Positions 25,235 through 37,165 are shown, counted from the stretch's first letter. The stretch: 64,000 bases of DNA from Neocallimastix lanati (nom. inval.) (GCA_016946835.1 JACVTC010000142.1:1-64000); one strand, 5' to 3'. The notes: a model not told the origin generated them from the letters alone. Program-made: numbers and translations.

Positions 25235-27509
25235 CTAACCAACTGTTTCATGATGGTCAGTTGTAGCGATTTTTAATTTAATGTTTTTAATATTCCATTA
25301 TTTCTTTCCAAAGAGCACTTGTAAATTGAGATCCTCTATCTGTATACATATCACAAGGCAATCCGTGTAGTTTAAATATATTTATAATGAAAGCTTTGGC
25401 AGTTTGTTTAGCATCAGGTATTTGTTTAAATGGAATTAAATGTATTATCTTAGAGAAACGATCAACAACTACCATAATAACGGTGTATCCTTTAGAATAA
25501 GGAAGACCACATAGGAAATCAATTTCGATAGACTTCCAAGGTCTATTGGTAGTATCTAAAGGTTGTAAAAGACTATATTTCCTATGGCTATTAACCTTGT
25601 TTCTTGCACAACATTCACAAGAATTAACATAACTTGTAACATCTTCATGTATTTTTGGCCACCAAAAGTTTCTTATAATTAGTTCTAAAGTTCTTCTTAT
25701 ACCAAGGGTTTTTCATGATATTTTTCTAAAATTTCTAATCTAAGTGATTCAGGAATATAAATTAAATTGTTATATAATATAATATTATCTTTTATTTTAA
25801 ATCTTTCCATTTTCCTAAATGGTTTTTAAGTATAATTATTTTTAACATTGTTTTCACTAAAGTATAATTTAATATCTTCAGCAGTAGCATCTTCTTTAAT
25901 AGCATCAATAATTTTTTTCTAGTAAATTACTCATAATTCCTATAAAACAGGGAACTTCTTTTACATTTTTAATATCTAATATATTTTCTGGTTTAATATC
26001 TTCGTTATTTTTCATATAGTCAGGTCTTCTTGAAAGATTATCTGGTTTCCCATTTTTAGTTCCTTCTCTATATATAAGTTGGAAATCATATTCCTGAAAG
26101 AATAAGTACCATCTATGCTGTCTTTGATTACCAACTTTTCCTCCTAAAGTATAGATTAAATTTCTATGGTCAGTATAGACAGTAATTTTATGCTTTGCAC
26201 CAAGTAAAAGATGTCGCCAAGTTAAGAAAGAATCTCTAATAGCTAATAGCTCTTTTTCTGTAATGGTATAATTTATTTCGGAGCCTTGTAAACTTCTTGA
26301 AAAGTAAGCAACAGGATGTAATTTATTATTTTCATCTTTCTGAGATAAAACAGCACCTATAGCATAGTTACATGCATCACATTCTACTATGAATGGTTTA
26401 GTTACATCTGGGTGATGCAGTACTGGAGAAGTAGTTAATTTACTTTTTAATAATTTAAATGAATTTTCGCAATTTGTATCCCAAATAAATTTTGTATTTT
26501 TTCTTGTTAATTTATGGAGAGGCTTAGCTATTTTTGCAAAATATTTTACAAATCTCCTGTAGTAATTACATAAGCCTAAAAATCGTTGTACTTCTTTAAT
26601 ATTTTTCGGAGTTGGCCACTCTTCTATAGATTTAATTTTCTTTGGGTCAGTAGATACACCATCACCAGATAAAATGTAACCTAGGAATTCAACTTTTTCT
26701 TTATCGAATTCACATTTTTCTAATTTTGCGTATAAATTATTATTAATTAAAGTTTGTAATATACTTCTTACTTGTTTGTGATGTTCTTCCAAATCCTCAG
26801 AATAAATTAAAATATCATTCAAATATAAAATAACACTTTTTTCCAAATAAGGTATGAGTACAGAATTAATAAATGATTGGAAAGTGGCTGGGGCATTTTT
26901 CAACCTAAAAGGCATTACGAGATATTCGTAATGACCATATTTAGTTCAAAAAGCTGTTTTATATTCATCCCCATCTTTTATACGAATTAGGTTATAGACA
27001 GATCTTAGATCTAATTTTGTGAAATATTTTGCACCTTTAACCTTTTCAATAATATCATTAATAAGTGGAAGAGGATATGAATTTCTAATGGTAACAGCGT
27101 TTAACTTTTTGTAATCCACACACAATTTTAAAGAACCATCTTTCTTTTTTTGAAATAAGACAGAATAACCAGCTTGAGATTCAGAAGGTCTAATAAATCC
27201 CTTCTTTAAAATTTCTTCTATATATTCTTTTAAAACTTTTTTTTCTTCTTCAGATAATGGGTAGATAGGTCCATAATGAAGAGAAGCATCCTTTTCTAAA
27301 ACTATTTTACAGTCAGTTAAACGACGTGGCTGTAGTTTATCTGCTTCTTTCTTACTAAATACAACAGCCAAATCTCGATATTGAAGAGGAATATTTTCGA
27401 TTTTTATATCTTCAATATCTTCTTCATAAATTTCTTTATTTGTTAAAAATGAATAAATTAAATAATTATAGTTAAATTTATTATTAATTTTATATTTTTT
27501 ATTTTGGTG

Positions 27510-28230
27510 TGTAAAGATGTGATTATCCCAATCACATTTTAAATTAAAAATTTTTCTTGTGTAATTCAAAAATGTAAATTATTCTTTGATTTATAAAATA
27601 ATAAGCAAAGTAAATAAATCATATGAACTAAATTTTTGAATTATATTCTTTAAGCCACAAGATAAATTTTTAATGTAATAATTTTTATAAAATTTAATTC
27701 TGAGAAAAATTATTGTTGTAAAACAATTTAAATGAATTAATTAAAGTTTAAAACAAAATAAATTAATAATTTATTTTGTGAAAATTAAGTTTCAAAATTT
27801 AATCATGACTCCTTTAACATTGTTTTTAAATCGAAAATAAATAAAGACTTTACTTATAATATTAAAATAATAAATAGATAATAAATGTACTTAATTTTAA
27901 TTATTTAGTATTTAGTTTAATTAATAATTATATTTTTCTAAATTTAGCTATAGTTTATAAATTTATTATTTAATAAAATTCATTAGAATAGTTATATATT
28001 AAAATATATGTAATTTATATAAAATAATATATAATATATTATCAATGTATTTAAGAAAAGTATAAATAGAAGATACTTTTCACATTTTTTCTCGATGTAA
28101 TTATTATTGAACAAATAACTATTAATAAATATTAAATATTAATAAAATATATTTTTAATAAAAAATTTTTTAATAAAATAAAATTTATTGTATCTTGTTA
28201 TTGTAATCTATTTTAGTATTTTCTTTTACA
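27510..28230 (+). repeat. Solo LTR, family L (copy 2), intact, inside element D
   Basis: TGTAAAGATGTGATT to TTCTTTTACA, 721 bp, flanked by TGGTG on both sides (27505-27509 and 28231-28235). The N-terminal 20 or so residues of the RT frame that seem to start at 27569 are translated LTR, not protein. Confidence 0.92.
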
Positions 28231-28982
28231 TGGTGATTGTTTTTTAATTTGAAAAATATTTTATTGGTTAAAAAATTAAATTTTTTATGAAGAAATTTTA
28301 TATATTTATTAAGTTTAAAATTTAATTTATTTTGATTAAAATTTTTGAAATTATTTGAATTTTTTGTATAATTAAAATTTTTTTTGAATTTATGTTTTAA
28401 AAAATAATTTTTTAAAAATCTTTTTATCACTGAATTAAACCGAGAATAATAGTATGGATTTTTATTAACATTTTTATCAATTTTATTATAAAAGTGAGAA
28501 TTTAAATAAGAATATAAGAAGTTTTTATTATAATCGTAATGAATATGAAACTTCCTCATAAATTGGTTTCCAAAAAGAAATTTTGTTGGAATACAATTCG
28601 AAATTAAAAATTTTTCTTTAAAATTTTTATGATAAACTTTTATTTCCATTAATTTTAATTTGAAATTTTAGCCAAACATAATTCTTTATCTGGGTTGTAT
28701 CACCAGAAATTCCTTTGACTAAAATTTTTGATTTTAAACTATATTTTTTCAAGTATAATGTTTTTACTAATTCTTCTGTAATTTTATTACAGAAGGAGCC
28801 TGAATCTAACATAGATTCAGTTTTTAATTTATTATTATCATCTTTAATATTTTTTATATTATTTGAAAATGATGTTGGAATATACGTATCAAATAAAAGG
28901 AAAGTTGAAGGTAATTTTTTATTTACTACATTATTAAATGTAGGAAAATTATAATGAAGAATTCTTGTGTTTTTTATTATAT

Positions 28983-29016
28983 TGGACTTCTGTTGAAGTC
29001 CATTGTTTAGTTTTTT
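28983..29016 (-). promoter_or_regulatory. -1 ribosomal frameshift signal between gag and pol of D
   Basis: Minus strand: slippery A AAA AAC (29016-29010) read in the gag frame, the gag stop TAA immediately after (29009-29007), a 7-nt spacer, then a perfect 8-bp hairpin TGGACTTC-AACA-GAAGTCCA (29002-28983). After a -1 slip the frame continues open into the protease. This is the textbook layout of a retroviral -1 frameshift site. Confidence 0.85.
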
Positions 29017-30047
29017 GTTTTATTATTATTGCTACTAGTTTTATTACTATTATAATTGTTATTATTGTAATTATTATTATTATAATTACTTTTGTTATTA
29101 TAATTGTTATTAGAATTATAATTTTTATCATGATTAATATGGGTATTAACGTGTTTTGAATGTTTTTTATTACTGCTTCTAGAAAGTTTTGAATTACCAT
29201 TATTTGTTTTTATTTGATTTTTTGTTTTTAATGTATTTTCAAGTAAAATACATTTAGTATAAATAGTATCAAGATCAACAGGGAATTCTTCCATTTCTTC
29301 AATTACTTCTTGGAATTTTGAATGTAACCCATTATAAAAAATTAAAACTAAGGTTTCTTCACTGAATCCAAGACCATTCGAAAGAGTTCTAAATTGTTCA
29401 ATATAATCATTTATTTTCCCATAATTATGTTTCAATTTTATTAATTGAATCTTAGCTAATTTTTTGCTTGCAACGTTGGAAAATGCTTTTCTTAATTCAG
29501 TAGTCAATTCAGAAAGAGTTTTTGGGTTAGTATCCTTGTACGTAGCTAGATACCAATTACGAGCGCCATCTCTTAAACGGGATTTAATAAAGTTAATTTT
29601 GATATCTTCTGTAGCTTCTGAATTTGGATATGTTTTAAAAGTATCTTCACAAAGTTGACAGAATAGATCAGTTTCTTTAGTATCTCCAGAGAAAAATCCA
29701 GGTTCAGGAACTTGTTGTAAACGGTTTGAAAAAGCATTCCTCATAATAACATCATTGTCATCATCACGTCTAGTAGTGGTAGATACATTATCCTCTTGAG
29801 TTTGACTAATAGAAGGAATATCATTTGTAGCAATATTTATATTTAACTTTTCATCTAAAATTTTTGTTAAATTAGATAATTGATTAATAATATTTTTATT
29901 ATCTCTATTAAGAGTATAAAGTTTCTTTTGTAAATCTTGGTTATATTTATTGAAATCTTCCTTTAACAAAAAACTATCGTTAACAGTTGAAGCTAATTCG
30001 GAAACAGTAATTTGAGCATCACTTCTTAATCTATTAACTTCTGACAT
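29007..30047 (-). CDS. Gag of element D
   Basis: 346 residues, start ATG at 30047. An N-terminal coiled-coil-like stretch (about 1-80) is followed by a retrotransposon gag/capsid domain (about 118-270: EPGFFSGDTKETDLFCQL, NFIKSRLRDGARNWYLA, LIKLKHNYGKINDYIEQF, IFYNGLHSKFQEVIEEM). The tail is Asn- and Lys-rich; I see no CCHC knuckle. It would form the particle shell. The frame is intact although the pol behind it is not. It ends at the -1 frameshift signal. Upstream there is no leader or LTR of its own: element E's 3' LTR begins about 30 bases before the ATG, so the 5' end of D is lost. Confidence 0.85.
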   Translation of the reverse strand: MSEVNRLRSDAQITVSELASTVNDSFLLKEDFNKYNQDLQKKLYTLNRDNKNIINQLSNLTKILDEKLNINIATNDIPSISQTQEDNVSTTTRRDDDNDVIMRNAFSNRLQQVPEPGFFSGDTKETDLFCQLCEDTFKTYPNSEATEDIKINFIKSRLRDGARNWYLATYKDTNPKTLSELTTELRKAFSNVASKKLAKIQLIKLKHNYGKINDYIEQFRTLSNGLGFSEETLVLIFYNGLHSKFQEVIEEMEEFPVDLDTIYTKCILLENTLKTKNQIKTNNGNSKLSRSSNKKHSKHVNTHINHDKNYNSNNNYNNKSNYNNNNYNNNNYNSNKTSSNNNKTKN

Positions 30048-30075
30048 AGGAGCAACGTCAGCACATACATTATAA

Positions 30076-30550
30076 GTTTTTTATTAGTAAAAATGTAAAT
30101 TATTATTTTATTAATTAATCATTGTAATATTTTAAATTACTTTAAAATTAATTAATAAAAGCACAAGTAAAAATATTTTATTATGAAATTTTACACCTAT
30201 TTATAGTTTTTCAGGAAAATTAATTATTTTAAGTTATCAGTTGTTATTAGTAATTATTAGAAATAAAAGAAAATTAAAGAAAATTAAAGAAAACAAGTTT
30301 TCTTTCTAGAAAATGAATCTTAGATAAAAAATGATAAAAAATATTAATAAAATAGATTTTTCTAGTTTTATCGGTTCAATTGTTTAACCGATAAACACTA
30401 GTAATTTCTTTAATATTCTAGTTATAATAAATAAAAAGTTATTAAAATTTGGAAAGAGTGGGTGTCGAACCCTAAGGGTTCAGCCCGATGGTTATGGTAA
30501 CTTACCATTGAACCATAGTTACTAATTTACTAGTTATGAGTTTCGTTACA
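30076..30550 (-). repeat. 3' LTR of element E
   Basis: Minus-strand start TGTAACGAAACTC at 30550, preceded by the purine-rich GAGGAGGACCA. The block 30076-30534 is repeated at 36701-37158 with few differences, which defines the LTR pair of E. A TATA-like AACTATAAATAGG (30208-30196) is the likely promoter. The last bases next to element D differ from the 5' copy, so the LTR end is slightly eroded. Confidence 0.82.
30461..30517 (-). other. tRNA-like A-box/B-box pair in the 3' LTR of E
   Basis: Minus strand: TATGGTTCAATGGTAAG about 33 bases inside the LTR, then GGTTCGACACC 30 bases further. The 5' LTR has the same at 37142-37085. The best of the copies, with a near-consensus B box, but no full cloverleaf. 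Confidence 0.68.
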
Positions 30551-30856
30551 TGGTCCTCCTCTAGGATTCGGATACCAGACGAATCTCAAAACTAGGCTAA
30601 ACTATACTAAGAAAATTTTATTTAATTATTTTAATATATAAATTATTTTAATAGTTATTTGGTGTAAAATTTCAATACATGATAAACATAAAAATACATT
30701 ATTAATAATAAGGTTACATGAATTTAAATAATATTTATATTAATAAGTAAAAATAATAAAGATTATTGATATTGATATTAATAGAAATAAATTTGATATT
30801 AATAAATATAAATTTTTGTATAATTAATATTATAGATTCATTTTCTAAATATAAGT

Positions 30857-33800
30857 TTATTTGTTTGATTTATTAAATTTTTTGAGTATTTCTGGACAGT
30901 TGAGGTTTTCTTCCGGTTCCCAAGATGCTTCAGATAAAGGATATCCTTTCCACTTAATAAGTTATTGAATCTTTCCATAATGTTTTCTTTTATCAAGTAT
31001 TTCTTCTACTTCATATACTTCTTCATCATTAACTATAATTGGAGGTGGAGGTTCCTTTTTTCTTTTAAAATTGTCTTTGTAGTATGGCTCAAGTTCTGAT
31101 ACATGGATAATTGGGTGTATTCTTATATTTTTTGGAAAATCAATTTTGTATGTTACTGGAGAGACTTTTTCAATTATTTTATAAGGTTCTAGCTTTCTTG
31201 GTTTTAATTTTTTATTTTTATTTCTTAATATGAGTGAACTGTTTATCCAAACTTTGTCGTTTACTTTGAATTCAGGTGCTTTAATTCTGTGTTGGTTGGC
31301 GAATTTTTCTTGTTTATTTCTTGCTTGTTTTAAATTTTCTTTTAATTGTTTGAAAAGTTTCGCTAAGTTTGTTGTAAATTCTTCAGCACGCGGAACATCA
31401 ATAGAACTTGGCACAGCTGGTGAGAAGCGAGGGTTGTAACCATAATTTGCGTAGAAAGGTGATTTATTTAATGATTCTTGAATAGAATTGTTGTAGCAGA
31501 ATTCAGCAAGGAATAGATAATTATGCCAATTTGAACCTTTAAAATTAGAGTAACATCTGAGAAATTGTTCTACAACGGAGTTCACCCTCTCCGTTAAACC
31601 GTTAGTTTGATGGTGAAAGGGAGAAGAAAGTTTCATTGAGATATTGAGAGTTTTGCAAATAGAAGTCCAGAATTTAGAAGTGAATTGAGTACCTCTATCG
31701 GAAAGAATTTCATTTGGTAATCCATGAAGTCTGAAAATATGAGTCATGAATGCCTTAGCAGTATCTTCAGAAGAAGGAACGTTAGGAAATGGGATGAAGT
31801 GACCCATTTTTGTGAATCTATCGAGAACAACAAAAATACAAGTATATCCATTAGATGAAGGGAGATCAGTGATGAAATCCATGGAAAGCGAAGTCCAAGG
31901 TCGGCCAGGAATTTCTAGTGGGTTCAGAAATCCATAAGGTTTGTGTCTAGAATCCTTTGAACGACAACAGATTTCACAAGATTTAATATAGTCTTTAATA
32001 TCTTTTTGCATAGATGACCACCAAAAGTCACGATTGATTAAGGAGAAAGTTTTCTTGAAACCAAAATGACCAGCAGATGGGGAGTCATGACAGATATTTA
32101 ATACGGAAGAACGACAGTTAAGGGGAACATAAATTTTTCCATCAACGAGTAAGAAGTTGTTGCTTAAAGAAAATTTAATAGATTCTGGGAAGTCTTCTTT
32201 AGAGTTGAGTTTTTTGCAGATTTCATTATAATATTTATCTTTCTTGTATTCATGGAGTATTTGATCATTTAAAGAGGCAATGGAAGTGGTAGCGCAAAAA
32301 TTTTCAGGTTTTAAGACGTTGAAAGGAATGTTAGAGTACAGTTCTTCTTCATTTGATGCATAATCAAGTCTTCGAGAAAGTGCATCAGTTTTACCATTAG
32401 CAGATCCTGCACGATAAGTGATTTTGAAGTTAAATTCTGATAAAATAAGAGCCCAACGAACAAGTCTTTGTGACATTTTCTCGGGTTTCTTTTGGTATAA
32501 AAGGTTACGATGGTCAGAGAAAATAGTGAATGGGATTGAAGTTCCTTTTAAGAGATGTCTCCATTGTTCTAAAGCTTCAACGATTGCTAAAAGTTCTTTA
32601 TTATAAATTGGGTAGTTTTTCTCAGCAGCAGTAAGAGATCTTGAGAAGAATGCAATAGGATGAATTTTATTGTCCTTTTGAGAAGCTTGGGAAAGTATAG
32701 CGCCAATAGCAAAATTACTACTATCTGTTTCGACAAGAAAGGGTAAATCACGGTTTGGGTATGCGAGTACAGAATCAGAAGAAAATTAGGATTTTAAATC
32801 GTCAAATGCTTTTTGAGTTTCAGATGTCCAAACGAATTTCTCATTTTTCTTCAAAAGTGAATGAAGTGGATGTGTTAAAGCCGCAAATCCTGGAATAAAA
32901 CGTCTGTAATAGTTGGCAAGTCCTAAGAAGGATTGGAGTTGTTTTATATCAGTGGGAACAGGCCATTCAAGAATAGAGGAAACTTTTTTAGGGTCCATAA
33001 GGATACCATCAGAGGAAATTCTATGTCCAAGGAAATCCAAATAGGGAATGCAAAATTCACATTTCTCGAGTTTAGCGTACAAACCGGCTTTTCTGAGTTT
33101 TGAAAGAACTTTAATAAGATGTTCATAGTGTGTTTCTAAGTCAGGAGAGAAAATTATAATATCATCAATGTAACAAAAGACAAATTTTCCGAGAAAGTCT
33201 TCGAGAACGTCATTGATAAAGTGTTGGAATACGGCAGGAGCATTCTTCAGACCGAAAGGCATAACTAAGTATTCAAAATGACCATATTTGCAGTTAAAAG
33301 CTGTTTTGTACTCATCTCCTTCTTTTATTCTGACAAGATTATAGGCAGATCGAAGATCGAGTTTTGAAAAGACTTTTCCTTTGGCAAGGTGTTCGAGCAT
33401 GTCATTGATTAATGGCAAAGGGTAAGAATCGCGAATTGTAATATCGTTCAAATGTCGGTAGTCAACAACCATCCTTAATTCACCATTCTTTTTAAGTACA
33501 AAGAAAACGGGTGCACCAGCAGGGGATTTTGATTTTCTTATGAATCCTTTTGCTAACATTTCATCTATATATTCTTTAAGTGTAGTAGATTCTTTTTCTG
33601 TTAAAGGGTAAATAGGTCCATAGAAAAGAACTGTATTAGGCATAAGTTTTATTTCACAATCATAAGGTCTATGGGGAGGTAATTCATTCGCATATATTTC
33701 GCTAAAGACATCCTTAAATGGAAGTAATTTCTTTGGTAACGATTTATTTATTTTATTACTTTCTTTATCTTCTTCTTTTTTATCATTCTTTTTAATAGTA

Positions 33801-35056
33801 TTTAAAGGAACATAAGTAGTGAAGGCGCTGGGAAGTACAAGACAATTGGAAATACAATAGTTGGATTTGAAAGAGAGTTCTTTTGAGGCAAAGTCTATAG
33901 TGGGATTATGAGTTTCTAGCCAGTCAATGCCTAAAATAGCACAATACGAAGGAAGGTCAACAACATAGAAACTTGTTTTACATATGTGGTTTTTATATTT
34001 TAAGGATATTGGTGCAGTTTTACCTATGATTGACTGAATACCGCCGATTCCAGATACGTTAGGGAGATTACATTCACTAGAGTAAGGAATATTATTTTCT
34101 TTTGCGAAGTATACATCCATTAAATTAAGTTGAGAGCCGCAGTCCAGAAGAATTTTAGTTTTTGTAGAAATATTGGAAACATTAAGAGAGAATTCAAAAA
34201 TTGGTAGCTTTACATCGGGTTGATCAGAAATTCTTATTCTTGGAATGGTTTTAGGTTCAAGATTAGTGATATGAGAACTGCTTGAAGAGGCTTTATTTCT
34301 GTTTACTAGTGGGCAATGGTCAAGGGAATGGTTAGCTGATCCACAATAGGCACAAAGATGTTCTTTTCTTCTTCTTTCCTTTTCTTCATTAGACAAAGGA
34401 CCTCGGGTATTGAATTTGAAAGGCTTTTTCCCTTTATTTTGTCTTCTATTATTATTGTTTCTGTTATTATTTCTGTTATCATTATTATTATTATTTGATC
34501 TGTTTTGTGGATTAGAAAATTGTATATGCGCAGCAATACGACTATCTAGTCTAGAGGCAATAGTTTGTAATGCGAAAAGAGATCTTGGTCCTGGAAACAT
34601 TTCATATATTTTGGTAGCAATTTGATCGTTAAGTCCATTGAGGAAAGCATCCATTTTAGCTTCTTCATTCCATGAAGATTCGTCAGAATATCTATTGAAT
34701 TCGAGAATATAGTTTGTTATTTCACCGATGCGTCTTTGTTTAATTGTCTTCAATTTCTGGTTAGCAATGAAAGTCGAATCGTAGCTTCCAAAAGTAGCCT
34801 TAAATCTTGAGGTGAATTGTTGATAGTTATTTAAACATGGATCGTTATTTTCAATTAAAGTAGCAGCACAGTTCATTGCAGAGCCGTAGAGTCTAGAAAT
34901 TATATACGCAACCTTTATTGGATCATTATTAAATCGTTCGGGATCAAGCATGAATATTAGATTCATTTTTGCTAAAAATCCTTTAAAGTAACGACGATCT
35001 CCGGCGAATCCATCTTTATTGATAGCACTGGCATTTAAAAAGGTATCTTCTTCCAT
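30857..35056 (-). pseudogene. Element E: chromovirus gag-pol polyprotein with two nonsense codons
   Basis: One frame of about 1,399 codons from the ATG at 35056. In order: gag domain (1-170); Asn/Arg-rich linker; zinc knuckle CAYCGSANHSLDHC (about 235); protease LLDCGSQ and ILGIDWL (about 305); RT with VVDYRHLN, MPFGLKNAPAVFQ and YIDD (about 628); RNase H; integrase with CHDSPSAGH, CEICC, DFITDLP, SDRGTQF and HQTNGLTERV; GPY/F-like tail; chromodomain (about 1345-1385, [17 protein letters not shown]). Only two breaks were found, both TAA: 32786-32788 between RT and RNase H (codon 757), and 30962-30964 within the chromodomain (codon 1365). The protease has DCG where DSG or DTG is usual. Removing neither stop from consideration, full-length protein cannot be made. 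Confidence 0.94.
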
Positions 35057-35259
35057 TTTCTTGCTTTTTCAAAATAGATTTATTTGATAATTTAATTATT
35101 GAAGAACTTTTATTTAAGGTAAATATAATTTAAATTTCGCTTTTAATGCCTTACAACTAAAAAAAAACCGGCAAAAGCTACTAACTAGAGGTATATACTA
35201 GACCTCAAAATAAAATTAAAAACTATATATTTTAATGTCGCTTTACCTTCACGACCAAC

Positions 35260-35490
35260 CTATAGCCTTCGGTGACTATAGTTCCTTATTCGCCAGAGCT
35301 TATTCGAATAGAGCAACCCCCGAACTGTTGAAGTTGGTTGGTAGGATGTGGTTCTCTTTTAATCCACACTCTCTTTACACTCTAGGGTTTTGAAGCCCGT
35401 TTATACTCAAATAATTAACGACTATAGTTTCTAACCTACTGAAACTAGTTAATATACGCCGAAACTCTGTTTATGAGCTCTAACCGCTCC
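35260..35490 (-). ncRNA. Leader RNA module alpha of element E
   Basis: 231 bases. Minus strand begins GGAGCGGTTAGAGCTCATA and ends with a hairpin: GCGAATAAGGAA, stem CTATAG, loop TCACCGAAGG, stem CTATAG. G has the same module (53839-54067, 229 bases) with another stem; I has the hairpin part (61761-61800). Confidence 0.75.
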
Positions 35491-35547
35491 TAGTTTATTT
35501 ATCGTATTACCTTAAAAAAGATGGACACGAAAACTTATTAAAAATTA

Positions 35548-35585
<38 letters not shown>

Positions 35586-35588
<3 letters not shown>

Positions 35589-35672
35589 TGTTGCTGTTCT
35601 TTCAGTGAATTTTAACTGAAAGAGCTGGGATGTAGGACTTACGTCTGAGCCTACCAGCGAGGGCCAACACAA
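35586..35672 (-). ncRNA. Three-way-junction RNA fold in the E leader
   Basis: Outer stem AACACAA/TTGTGTT (35666-35672 with 35586-35592) continued by CAGC/GCTG (35655-35658 with 35593-35596); hairpin 1 GTAGG/CCTAC (35650-35654 with 35632-35636); hairpin 2 of 8 perfect pairs (35615-35622 with 35599-35606). The I leader (62113-62209) has the same plan with other stem sequences. Confidence 0.68.
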
Positions 35673-35750
35673 AATTAAGGAATTAAATAAAAAGAATAAA
35701 AGAGAATAAGGATTGTCTATACAGATTCTCCTTATTAGTAAATTTTATTA

Positions 35751-35795
<45 letters not shown>

Positions 35796-35931
35796 ATTAT
35801 TTAGCTAATTATTAATATATGTATTTAGTTTTAAGTATTAATTTATCTTAAAATATATTATATTCTTTCACTTAGATTATAGTTAAATTTTATCTAAAAT
35901 TATGTATATGTCCACTTAATTTTCTTTCAGA

Positions 35932-36160
35932 ATTTATCTAATAAATAGTATATTTGTTAAATTAGTTTTACTATAAATTTATCTAATAAATAATATATTT
36001 GTTCAATTAATTTTACTATAATATTTATCTAGTAAATCGTATATTTGTTCAATTAATTTTACTATAAATTTATCTAATAAATAGTATATTAGTTCAATTA
36101 ATTTTATTATAATATTTATCTAAGATACTATATATTCATTCACCTAAATATATTATAGAA
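35932..36160 (-). repeat. 45-46 bp tandem repeat in the E leader
   Basis: Five units start at 35932, 35977, 36023, 36068 and 36114 with ATTTATCTA. A more worn unit may precede them. Confidence 0.8.
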
Positions 36161-36192
36161 TATAGGGTTAGGGTTATATATTTATTTAATAA

Positions 36193-36226
<34 letters not shown>

Positions 36227-36684
36227 TTAAAATCCAAAAGGTATAGGTAGAGTTTCAAAGAGGAATCCAAAGGTAGATAGAATTTAATTTGAAAGTATGT
36301 TTATAATAAAGAGTAAGCGAAGAATCTAAGGAAAAATTGGGCAAGAATTTGAGTAAAGAAGGAATACAAAAGAAAGGTAGATAACCTATAAAAAGAAATA
36401 ATCCAAAAGATACTAGATTCAAGAATAGAATTTTTTAAGGAAGTATTCCACAGAAAAAATATTGTTTTAGTGATAATATAATTATTAGCGGTAGCCCAAG
36501 AGTTGTTTAAAGTTTTAAAAGAGTAGATTCCAAAAGAGTAGATTCCAAAAGAGTAGATTTGTCTCGAGAAGGTTTCGTGTTTTTTGTCAAAGGGTGCTTT
36601 TATTGTAACAAATCTTAATGTTACTTAAGATTGTTATAAGGTTTTTTACACAAAAGGTTCTCGACACTAAAGTAATTCAAAATA

Positions 36685-37160
36685 TGTTTTATTAAAATAA
36701 CTTTTTTATTAGTAAAAATGTAAATTATTATTTTATTAATTAATCATTGTAATATTTTAAATTACTTTAAAATTAATTAATAAAAGCACAAGTAAAAATA
36801 TTTTATTATGAAATATTACACCTATTTATAGTTTTTCAGGAAAATTAATTATTTTAAGTTATCAGTTGTTATTAGTAATTATTAGAAATAAAAGAAAATT
36901 AAAGAAAATTAAAGAAAACAAGTTTTCTTTCTAGAAAATGAATCTTAGATAAAAAATGATAAAAAATATTAATAAAATAGATTTTTCTAGTTTTATCGGT
37001 TCAATTGTTTAACCGATAAACACTAGTAATTTCTTTAATATTCTAGTTATAATAAATAAAAAGTTATTAAAATTTGGAAAGAGTGGATGTCAAACCCTAA
37101 GTGTTCAGCCCGATGATTATAGTAACTTACCATTGAACCATATTTACTAATTTACTAGTT
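36685..37160 (-). repeat. 5' LTR of element E (body)
   Basis: Matches the 3' LTR (30076-30534) closely, including the TATA-like box (36833-36821) and tRNA-like pair (37142-37085). The expected first bases TGTAACGAAACTC are missing here; insertions H, V1 and others begin at 37166. A 17-base LTR tip of this type appears at 60639-60655. Confidence 0.78.
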
Positions 37161-37165
37161 TAGTG

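Larger units (their letters stand above)
25235..29016 (-). pseudogene. Element D: protease, reverse transcriptase, RNase H and integrase, decayed
   Basis: Read leftward after the frameshift site at 29016. Protease: MLDSGSFC (28812) and FLFGNQFM, with a frame slip near 28640. L solo LTR (27510-28230) interrupts the linker. RT: 27509 to about 26600, with an in-frame TGA at 26946-26948, MPFRL instead of MPFGL, and YLND where YLDD is expected. RNase H: ECDACN and YTDHRN. Integrase: several frame breaks and a TAA between 25910 and 25700, CECC of the zinc finger, catalytic D in EIDFLCGLP and YTDRGSQF, then truncation at TTDHHETVG by the L LTR. The changed catalytic Asp and the breaks mean this pol is dead. 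No chromodomain is visible. Confidence 0.88.
35057..36684 (-). other. Long 5' leader of element E
   Basis: No gene. In sense order: start near 36684 after the LTR, a 45-46 bp tandem repeat (35932-36160), three long A runs (T on the plus strand, at about 36201, 35757 and 35550), a three-way-junction fold (35586-35672), module alpha (35260-35490), then the gag ATG. The lower-AT, structured stretches stand out against the surrounding DNA. No convincing TGG primer site was found next to the LTR. Confidence 0.75.

Noticed and set aside
30461-30517. A functional tRNA gene.
   Set aside because: A and B boxes are present but acceptor and D stems do not pair; copies differ strongly.
30076-30550. SINE pair at 30.1-30.5 kb and 36.7-37.2 kb.
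   Set aside because: Position, polypurine tract and spacing around the gag-pol show they are the two LTRs of element E.
30962-32788. A reassigned genetic code with TAA as sense codon, since several pol frames are broken by single TAA codons.
   Set aside because: The stops replace different residues (Gln in A and Q, Lys and Tyr in E), G also has a TGA, and the normal ORF ends use TAA, TAG and TGA.
36164-36176. AGGGTTAGGGTTA resembles a telomere repeat.
   Set aside because: Only two units, inside the E leader, with no further array.
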